From positions 930,001-994,000 of the forward strand of contig JACJID010000003.1 in assembly GCA_014138725.1 (NCBI GenBank): a stretch of DNA of 64,000 nt, read 5' to 3'. The DNA comes from Kutzneria viridogrisea (GTDB lineage Bacteria > Actinomycetota > Actinomycetes > Mycobacteriales > Pseudonocardiaceae). Of the stretch, positions 58,475-64,000 are shown piece after piece (the stretch's first letter is position 1; the number at the start of each line of letters is the position of its first letter). The notes beneath the pieces were generated by a model. It searched no databases, was not told the DNA's origin, and saw only the letters and a program-made list of their open reading frames with translations. The position numbers and the translations under genes were made by a program.

Positions 58475-59793
58475 TGAGTCAGCTGCTGAGGCTTGCGACA
58501 GCGGGCAGCGTGGACGACGGCAAGTCCACACTGGTCGGTCGTCTGCTCTACGACACCAAGTCGGTGCTGGCCGACACCCTGGAGGCGGTGCACCGGGCCT
58601 CGGCGGACCGGGGCATGAGCACCCCGGACCTGTCGCTGCTGGTGGACGGGCTGCGCTCGGAGCGCGAGCAGGGCATCACCATCGACGTGGCCTACCGCTA
58701 CTTCGCCACGCCCAAGCGGTCCTTCGTGCTGGCCGACACCCCGGGACACGTGCAGTACACCCGCAACACCGTGACCGGCGCGTCCACCGCGCAGCTGGGC
58801 GTGCTGCTGGTGGACGCCCGCAACGGGGTGGTGGAGCAGACCCGCCGGCACGCCGCGGTGCTGGCGCTGCTCGGGGTGCCCCGGGTGGTGCTGGCCGTCA
58901 ACAAGATCGACCTCGTGGACTACGACGAGCCGACCTTCACCCGCATCTCCAAGGAGTTCAGCGCACACGCCACCTCGCTGGGCTACAGCGAGGACGCCGT
59001 GCTGAGCATCCCGGTGTCGGCGCTGGTCGGCGACAACGTGGTGGACCGCTCGGCGCGGACCCCGTGGTACGAGGGGCCAACCCTGTTGCGGCACCTGGAG
59101 GAAGTGCCGGTGCACGCGGACGCCGAGGACTCGCCGTTCCGCTTCCCGGTGCAGTACGTGATCCGCCCGCGCACCGCGGAGCACCCCGACTACCGGGGCT
59201 ACGCCGGGCAGATCGCGGCGGGCGGGGTGTCGGTCGGCGACGAGGTCGTGGTGCTGCCCTCGGGAATCCGTTCCACCGTGACGGGGATCGACACGCCGCA
59301 CGGCCCGCGTAGCTCAGCAGGCTCCGGCGAGTCGGTGACCCTGTTGCTGGCCAACGAGGTGGACATCTCGCGCGGGGACCTGATCGCCACGGCCACGGCG
59401 CCGCCGCGGGTCGTGGACGAGTTCGAGGCGACGCTGTGCTGGTTGGGGGACAAGCCACTTCGCCCCGGAGCCCGGGTACTGGTCAAGCACGGAACACGGA
59501 CCGTGCAGGCACTGGTCACGGAGCTGAACTCCCGCTTCGACGAGCAGAAACTGTCCAGTGTGGACGCTCCGGATTCATTGTCACTAAACGATATCGGTCG
59601 TGTTGTGCTACGTAGCGCGGAGCCGCTGCCGATCGATGATTACACCGACAGCCGCCGCACGGGCGCATTCCTGGTGATCGACCCGGCGGACGGCTCGACA
59701 CTGGCCGGTGGCCTGGTCGGTGCGCCGCTGCCCGTCCTCGATGCCACTGATGCCACCGGGGAGCAGGAAGACCTCGTCTCCCCCGGCCCCTGA
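58474..59793 (+). CDS. cysN: Sulfate adenylyltransferase, large subunit (GTPase)
   Basis: 439 aa from ATG 58474, overlapping the cysD stop as TGATG. GTPase motifs: TAGSVDDGKSTLVGRLLYD (G1), ITIDVAYRYF (G2), LADTPGHVQYTRN (G3), AVNKIDLV (G4). Elongation-factor-like domains 2 and 3 follow. The length shows that no CysC APS-kinase domain is fused, unlike mycobacterial CysNC. GTP hydrolysis drives APS formation with CysD. Confidence 0.96.
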   Translation: MSQLLRLATAGSVDDGKSTLVGRLLYDTKSVLADTLEAVHRASADRGMSTPDLSLLVDGLRSEREQGITIDVAYRYFATPKRSFVLADTPGHVQYTRNTVTGASTAQLGVLLVDARNGVVEQTRRHAAVLALLGVPRVVLAVNKIDLVDYDEPTFTRISKEFSAHATSLGYSEDAVLSIPVSALVGDNVVDRSARTPWYEGPTLLRHLEEVPVHADAEDSPFRFPVQYVIRPRTAEHPDYRGYAGQIAAGGVSVGDEVVVLPSGIRSTVTGIDTPHGPRSSAGSGESVTLLLANEVDISRGDLIATATAPPRVVDEFEATLCWLGDKPLRPGARVLVKHGTRTVQALVTELNSRFDEQKLSSVDAPDSLSLNDIGRVVLRSAEPLPIDDYTDSRRTGAFLVIDPADGSTLAGGLVGAPLPVLDATDATGEQEDLVSPGP

Positions 59794-59825
59794 TCTCCTT
59801 CCCCCAGCACAGAAAGCAGCCCACC

Positions 59826-60905
59826 ATGCATTCCGCGAAGCGCAGATCGATCGCTCTGGTCGCCGCCGTCTCCGCTCTGGTCCTGGCCGCCGCGTGTTCA
59901 CGGGCCGCTTCCGACCCGCAGCCGACACAGGTCGCCGACCAGGGGCCGGCCGCGGAGCTGCACCTGGGCTACTTCCCCAACGTCACGCACGCGGCGGCGC
60001 TGATCGGTCAGGCCAAGGACTTCTTCAGCAAGGAACTGGGCTCCACCAAGCTGGTGAGCCAGCAGTACAACGCGGGACCGGACGAGGTCAGCGCGCTGCT
60101 GGGCAAGTCGCTGGACGCGGCGTTCATCGGCTCCGGCCCGGCGATCAACGCCTTCGCCAAGTCCGACGGGCAGGCGGTGCGGCTGGTCGCGGGCGCCACC
60201 TCGGGCGGGGCGCAGCTGGTGGTCCGCGCGGGCATCAATGGGCCGGCCGACCTCAAGGGCAAGACGGTCAACACCCCGCAGCTGGCCAACACCCAGGACA
60301 TCGCGCTGAAGAAGTGGTTGTCGCAGAACAAACTCACCGAGGGCGCCGGCGCGGACCAGGTGAAGATCAACAACACCGACAACGCGCAGACCCTGGACCT
60401 GTTCAAGCAGGGCAAGATCGACGGGGCCTGGCTGCCCGCGCCCTGGTCCTCCAGGCTGGTGCTGGACGCGGGCGCCAAGGTGCTGCTGGACGAGCGCAGC
60501 CTGTGGCCGGAGGGCAAGTTCCCGACCACCGTGCTGGTGGTGCGCACGGAGTTCCTGCAACAGCACCCGAAGACCGTGGAAGCGCTGCTGCGCGGTGAGC
60601 TGGCGGCCACCGAGTGGGCGCTGGCCAACAAGGGCGACGCCGAAAAGGTGGTCAACGACCAGCTCAAGGCCCTGACCGGCAAGGCGCTGAGCCAGGCCGT
60701 GCTGGACGACTCGTGGAACCAGATCGCACTGACCGTGGACCCGCTGGCGGGGCAGTTCCCGAAGCTGGCAGCCGACCAGGTGACCGCGGGAGTGGTCAAG
60801 ACCGCGCCCGCCGTCAAGGGGTTCGCGGACCTCACCCTGCTGAACAAGGTGTTGCAGTCGGCCAACAAGCCCGCGGTCGACGCCGCGGGCCTGGACAAGA
60901 AGTAA
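59826..60905 (+). CDS. ABC transporter substrate-binding lipoprotein (SsuA/TauA-type)
   Basis: 359 aa from ATG 59826. Lipobox signal: ALVAAVSALVLAAACSRAAS, with the lipidated Cys near residue 24. The NMT1/SsuA-like body includes LHLGYFPNVTHAAALIGQAK, SALLGKSLDAAFIGSGPAIN and VRLVAGATSGGAQLVVRAGI, typical of binding proteins for sulfonates, taurine or nitrate. With the ATPase and permease that follow and the cys genes before, a sulfonate or organosulfur importer is likely. The ligand is not certain. Confidence 0.88.
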   Translation: MHSAKRRSIALVAAVSALVLAAACSRAASDPQPTQVADQGPAAELHLGYFPNVTHAAALIGQAKDFFSKELGSTKLVSQQYNAGPDEVSALLGKSLDAAFIGSGPAINAFAKSDGQAVRLVAGATSGGAQLVVRAGINGPADLKGKTVNTPQLANTQDIALKKWLSQNKLTEGAGADQVKINNTDNAQTLDLFKQGKIDGAWLPAPWSSRLVLDAGAKVLLDERSLWPEGKFPTTVLVVRTEFLQQHPKTVEALLRGELAATEWALANKGDAEKVVNDQLKALTGKALSQAVLDDSWNQIALTVDPLAGQFPKLAADQVTAGVVKTAPAVKGFADLTLLNKVLQSANKPAVDAAGLDKK

Positions 60906-60934
60906 CCAGCGAGCAGACGAAGGCAGGCAGGGAC

Positions 60935-61729
60935 ATGACCGCCATGCTGCACCCGTCCTCCGTGACCTCCCACAACACCGCAGTCCGGCTCGCCGGGGTG
61001 CACAAGCGCTTCGGCGGCTCGCGCGACACCGTGGTCGCGCTGGAGGGGGTCGACCTGCGGGTCGCCCCCGGCGAGTTCGTCTGCCTGCTGGGCGCTTCCG
61101 GCTGCGGCAAGACAACTCTGCTCAACCTCGTCGCGGGGCTGGACAAGCCGAGCGCGGGCGACATCACACTGACCACCTCGCGGCCCGCGGTGATGTTCCA
61201 GGAGGCCGCGCTGATGCCGTGGCTGACCGCGTCGCGCAACGTGGAACTGGCGCTGAGACTGGCCGGGATGCGGCGGTCGGAGCGCAGGGAGCGCACCGCC
61301 GAGCTGCTGGACCTGGTGCGGCTGGGCGGTCTTGGCGACCGTCGGCCGCACGAGCTGTCCGGCGGCATGCGCCAGCGGGTGGCGCTGGCCCGCGCGCTGG
61401 CGTCCACCACGGCGGGTTCCGAGAACGGCACGCCCGCGCTGCTGTTGATGGACGAGCCGTTCTCCGCACTGGACGCGATCACCCGTGACGTGCTGCAGGG
61501 CGAGCTGCTGCGGGTCTGGCGCAGCACCAACACGGCGGTGCTGTTCGTGACCCACGACGTGCGCGAGGCGGTCCGGCTGGGACAGCGCGTGGTGCTGCTG
61601 TCCTCGCGACCGGGCCGGGTCGTGCGCGAGTGGGCCGTGGACGGCCTGTCCGGCGCCGAGGAGGCCGAGATCATCGAGGAGATCAACAGCGGGCTGCGGG
61701 AGGTGATCAGCAGCCATGCCGCAGCCTGA
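60935..61729 (+). CDS. ABC transporter ATP-binding protein (SsuB-type)
   Basis: 264 aa from ATG 60935. Walker A LLGASGCGKTTLLNLVAGLD, Q-loop VMFQEAALMPWLTASRN, signature HELSGGMRQRVALARALAST, Walker B ALLLMDEPFSALDAI and the H-loop VLFVTHDVREAV. Closest in layout to nitrate/sulfonate/taurine (NRT/SSU/TauT) transporters. Its 3' end overlaps the permease gene by 14 nt. Confidence 0.95.
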   Translation: MTAMLHPSSVTSHNTAVRLAGVHKRFGGSRDTVVALEGVDLRVAPGEFVCLLGASGCGKTTLLNLVAGLDKPSAGDITLTTSRPAVMFQEAALMPWLTASRNVELALRLAGMRRSERRERTAELLDLVRLGGLGDRRPHELSGGMRQRVALARALASTTAGSENGTPALLLMDEPFSALDAITRDVLQGELLRVWRSTNTAVLFVTHDVREAVRLGQRVVLLSSRPGRVVREWAVDGLSGAEEAEIIEEINSGLREVISSHAAA

Positions 61730-62588
61730 CGTGGCCGAACTGGCCAGCGTCGAGGCGGGTCTGGACGCGCTGGACGCGCCGACCCGCCAGACCCGGCCCG
61801 GCCTGCGCCGGGCGCTGGCCGCCGTGGTGCCACCGATCTTCGCACTGGTACTGCTGATCGTGGTGTGGCAGGCGCTGTGGGCCGCCGCGTTCTGGCCGGA
61901 GTACCAGCTGCCCGCGCCGAGCGCGGTGTGGCAGGTGATCTGGGACAGCGTGCGCACCGGTGAGGCGGGCGAGGTCCTGTGGAACTCGGTGCACCGCGCG
62001 GTACTGGGCTTCCTGGCCGGTGTGCTGCTGGGTACCCCGCTGGGCCTGGTGGTGGCCAAGATCCGGTACGTGCGGGCGGCGATCGGCCCGCTGCTGTCGG
62101 GCCTGCAGAGCCTGCCCTCGGTGGCCTGGGTGCCCGCGGCGGTGCTGTGGTTCGGGGTCACCCCGTCCACGATCTACTTCGTGGTGCTGATGGGCTCGGT
62201 GCCCTCCATCGCCAACGGACTGGTGGCGGGCATCGACCAGATCCCGCCGATCCTGCCCAGGGTGGGCACCGTGCTCGGCGCGGGCAGGCTGGCCTCGGCG
62301 CGGCACATCCTGCTGCCCGCGGCCCTGCCCGGTTACCTGGCCGGGCTCAAGCAGGGCTGGGCGTTCTCCTGGCGCTCGCTGATGGCCGCCGAGATCATCG
62401 CGATCTCCCCGCAGCTGGGCAAGGGCCTCGGCGCCTTCCTGGAACAGGGCAGGGCCTTCGCGGACATGTCCACGGTGATCGCCGCGATCTTCCTGATCCT
62501 GGTGGTGGGCGTGGGCATCGAACTGCTGGTGTTCCGCCCGCTGGAGCGCTCGGTGCTGCGGGCGCGCGGGCTGAACGGAGCGCTGTGA
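61716..62588 (+). CDS. ABC transporter permease (SsuC-type)
   Basis: 290 aa from ATG 61716. About six membrane helices; the BPD_transp_1 EAA-like region is QGWAFSWRSLMAAEIIAIS and PAVLWFGVTPSTIYFVVLMG. LPAALPGYLAGLKQGWAFSW is the conserved coupling segment. It completes the importer with the lipoprotein and ATPase. Its stop overlaps the next start as TGATG. Confidence 0.93.
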   Translation: MPQPDVAELASVEAGLDALDAPTRQTRPGLRRALAAVVPPIFALVLLIVVWQALWAAAFWPEYQLPAPSAVWQVIWDSVRTGEAGEVLWNSVHRAVLGFLAGVLLGTPLGLVVAKIRYVRAAIGPLLSGLQSLPSVAWVPAAVLWFGVTPSTIYFVVLMGSVPSIANGLVAGIDQIPPILPRVGTVLGAGRLASARHILLPAALPGYLAGLKQGWAFSWRSLMAAEIIAISPQLGKGLGAFLEQGRAFADMSTVIAAIFLILVVGVGIELLVFRPLERSVLRARGLNGAL

Positions 62589-63337
62589 TGATCCCCCTGG
62601 TGGCGGTCGGACACGGCAGCCGGGACCCGAGGTCGGCGGCCACGGTCTCCGAACTGCTCGGCGTGGTGCGGGCGCTGGACCCCGGACTGGACGTGCGGGC
62701 GGCCTTCCTGGACCTGTCCGCCCCGCGCCTGGTGGACGTGCTGGGCGCGGTGTCCGGGGACGGCCACCGCGAGGCCGTGGTCGTGCCGCTGCTGCTGGGC
62801 AGCGCCTTCCACGCCCGCGTGGACGTGCCCAACGCGATCAGCGAGGCGGTGTCGCGCTACCCGAGGCTCTCGGTGCGCATCGCCGAGGTGCTGGGCCCGG
62901 ACCCGCGCCTGGAGTCGGCGGCCCTGCGCAGGCTGGCCGCCGCCGGGGTACGGCTGGACGACCCTTCGGTCGGTGTGGTGCTGGCCGGTGCGGGCTCCTC
63001 ACACGCCCCGGCCAACGCGCTGGTGTCGGCCGTGGCCCGGCGCTGGGCCGGTGGCGCGCGCTGGGCCGGTGCCGTGGAGGCCTTCGCCGCCGCGGCCAAC
63101 CCCACGGTGCCCGCGGCCATCAGCGCGCTGCGGGCCGCCGGGGCGCGGCGCATCGCGGTGGCCTCCTGGTTCCTCGCCCCCGGCCTGCTGCCCGACCGGG
63201 TCGCCGAGCAGGCCCGCGCCGCGGCGGGCGATGTTGTTGTGGCCCAGCCACTCGGCGCCGACATCGACGTGGCCGAGCTGGTCCTGCACCGCTACCAGGC
63301 GGCGCTGTCCTGTCGCGTGGCCGTCAGGTCCGCGTAG
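62588..63337 (+). CDS. Sirohydrochlorin ferrochelatase-like (CbiX/SirB) protein
   Basis: 249 aa from ATG 62588. Two CbiX/SirB half-domains: the first begins PLVAVGHGSRDPRSAATVSE with the catalytic His, then VVVPLLLGSAFHARVDVPNA with a second His; the second half has GAGSSHAPANALVSAVARRW and ASWFLAPGLLPDRVAEQARA. Such enzymes insert iron (or cobalt) into sirohydrochlorin. It is the last gene of a sulfite reductase operon, so making siroheme for SirA is the natural role. A terminator follows. Confidence 0.9.
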   Translation: MIPLVAVGHGSRDPRSAATVSELLGVVRALDPGLDVRAAFLDLSAPRLVDVLGAVSGDGHREAVVVPLLLGSAFHARVDVPNAISEAVSRYPRLSVRIAEVLGPDPRLESAALRRLAAAGVRLDDPSVGVVLAGAGSSHAPANALVSAVARRWAGGARWAGAVEAFAAAANPTVPAAISALRAAGARRIAVASWFLAPGLLPDRVAEQARAAAGDVVVAQPLGADIDVAELVLHRYQAALSCRVAVRSA

Positions 63338-63358
63338 CTGGGAAATCCCGTTCCCCCA

Positions 63359-63392
63359 GCGGTGTGGCCACCCACGGCCACACCGCTTTTTT
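63359..63392 (+). terminator. Strong intrinsic terminator with T6 tail
   Basis: GCGGTGTGGCC (63359-63369) and GGCCACACCGC (63376-63386) form an 11-bp perfect stem with a 6-nt loop, followed by TTTTTT (63387-63392). It ends the sulfur operon 22 bp after the last stop. The next gene's ribosome binding site begins only about 14 nt later, so the hairpin may also regulate what follows. Confidence 0.93.
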
Positions 63393-63416
63393 GTGTCCCC
63401 TGCAGGAGGAATCGGC

Positions 63417-63521
63417 ATGAGCAAGAAGTTCAGCCTGGGCGCCGACTGGGCGTCGGTCATCATCGCGGGGGTGGCCGTGCTGCTGGCCGCGACCCACCTG
63501 CTGCCGACGATCGGCTGGTGA
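63417..63521 (+). CDS. 34-aa single-helix membrane peptide
   Basis: ATG 63417 with a near-ideal GGAGGA site 5-10 nt upstream, ending at TGA 63521. After KKFSLGADWA comes one hydrophobic helix (SVIIAGVAVLLAATHLLPTI). It lies 7 bp before the YeiH-type gene, so it is probably co-translated and may be an accessory subunit of that transporter. No family is recognised. Small frame, but the ribosome binding site and position argue that it is real. Confidence 0.75.
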   Translation: MSKKFSLGADWASVIIAGVAVLLAATHLLPTIGW

Positions 63522-63528
63522 GCAGGAC

Positions 63529-64000
63529 ATGACCACGACGAGCGCGAAGGCCGCACCCGGCGCCCTGCTGCGGTACGTGCCGGGCCTGCTGCTGCTGGCG
63601 GGCATCGGGCTGCTGGGCAAGTGGGCGCAACTGGAGTTGCAGGCCGTCGGTAAGGCCACGCACACCGCGCTGCCGGACATCGAGTACGTGCTGTGGGCGA
63701 TCGTGATCGGCGCGGTGATCAGCAACACCGTGGGGCTGCACCCGGTGTTCCGCGCGGGCGTGGGCACCTACGAGCTGTGGCTGAAGATCGGCATCGTGCT
63801 GCTCGGCGCCCGCTACGTGTTGGGCGACCTGGCCAAGCTGGGCGGGGTGAGCATCGTGCTGGTGTTCATCGACGTGGCCGTTGCCACCGGCATCGTGCTG
63901 CTGCTGGGCAGGGTGTTCAAGCTGGGCGCCAAGTTGAGCTCACTGCTGGCGATCGGCACCGCGATCTGCGGGGTGTCGGCGATCATCGCGGGCAAGGGGG
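63529..64000 (+). CDS. YeiH-family putative sulfate exporter (5' part; runs off window)
   Basis: ATG 63529; 157 codons are visible and the frame is open at the window end. The N-terminal 30 residues are cytoplasmic; helices include LLRYVPGLLLLAGIGLLGKW, DIEYVLWAIVIGAVISNTVG, LWLKIGIVLLGARYVLGDLA, VSIVLVFIDVAVATGIVLLL and the conserved LLAIGTAICGVSAIIAGKG motif of the YeiH/UPF0324 (TC 2.A.98) family. Annotated as putative sulfate exporters; the adjacent sulfur operon supports a role in sulfur-compound traffic. Preceded by the 34-aa peptide. Confidence 0.9.
   Translation, partial: MTTTSAKAAPGALLRYVPGLLLLAGIGLLGKWAQLELQAVGKATHTALPDIEYVLWAIVIGAVISNTVGLHPVFRAGVGTYELWLKIGIVLLGARYVLGDLAKLGGVSIVLVFIDVAVATGIVLLLGRVFKLGAKLSSLLAIGTAICGVSAIIAGKG

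Noticed and set aside
60008-62170. 720-codon minus-strand frame
   Set aside because: Antisense to the ABC transporter genes with full Walker and signature motifs.
1-64000. CRISPR array or biosynthetic gene cluster
   Set aside because: No regularly spaced direct repeats and no polyketide, peptide synthetase or similar core genes were seen.

Overview
High-GC actinomycete chromosome, most likely a member of the Pseudonocardiales. The evidence is the GC-rich codon use, a WhiB-like protein, the smtB-zur pair, the era/recO/uppS and phoH/ybeY/CBS-hemolysin blocks, the ferredoxin-type sulfite reductase cluster, and a tRNA-seated conjugative element with an FtsK-like transfer protein. Gene order is read from sequence; species is not assigned.

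Region 1 (1 to about 12.2 kb) is the right part of an actinomycete integrative and conjugative element (AICE). Its tyrosine integrase (10842-12107) lies beside the 3' end of a tRNA with anticodon CAT (12201-12275). The transfer operon runs leftward: excisionase-like protein, WhiB-like protein, two membrane proteins and an FtsK/TraB-like ATPase, every junction a 4-nt start/stop overlap. Just past the 3' end of the ATPase gene is a cluster of GTGACGG motifs with a long perfect hairpin, a good candidate for the element's clt transfer locus. Accessory genes include two related helix-turn-helix/repeat regulators (one cut by the window edge), a Nudix hydrolase reminiscent of the pSAM2 Pif exclusion factor, and an AT-rich membrane protein of foreign composition. 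No replication initiator is visible, and the far end of the element lies outside the window.

Region 2 (12.3-24.4 kb) has an IclR regulator, a secreted sphingomyelinase-like phosphodiesterase, a secreted LTD-like protein, the remains of a second integrase beside tRNA-Asn, a trans-aconitate methyltransferase, dnaG, an ECF41-type sigma factor with its carboxymuconolactone-decarboxylase partner (with a textbook ECF41 promoter), a serpin, a dGTPase and a DUF218 protein.

Region 3 (24.4-44.9 kb) has a four-gene operon of three kinase-like proteins and one response regulator, where the third 'kinase' has lost its catalytic residues; then peptidase E-like, glyS, sortase, an smtB-zur zinc locus with permease partners, uppS, recO, era and several membrane proteins.

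Region 4 (44.9-54.7 kb) is the conserved block of deaminase-like protein, CBS hemolysin, ybeY, phoH, HIT protein, rsmE, dnaJ, hrcA and hemW, interrupted by three copies of a palindromic repeat and a TetR/membrane-protein pair.

Region 5 (54.7-64 kb) is a rightward assimilatory sulfur operon: a 28-aa leader peptide, sulfite reductase, a 48-aa zinc-ribbon protein, cysH, cysD, cysN, an SsuA/B/C-like ABC importer and a sirohydrochlorin chelatase-like protein. It ends at a strong terminator, directly followed by a 34-aa membrane peptide and a YeiH-type putative sulfate exporter that runs off the window.
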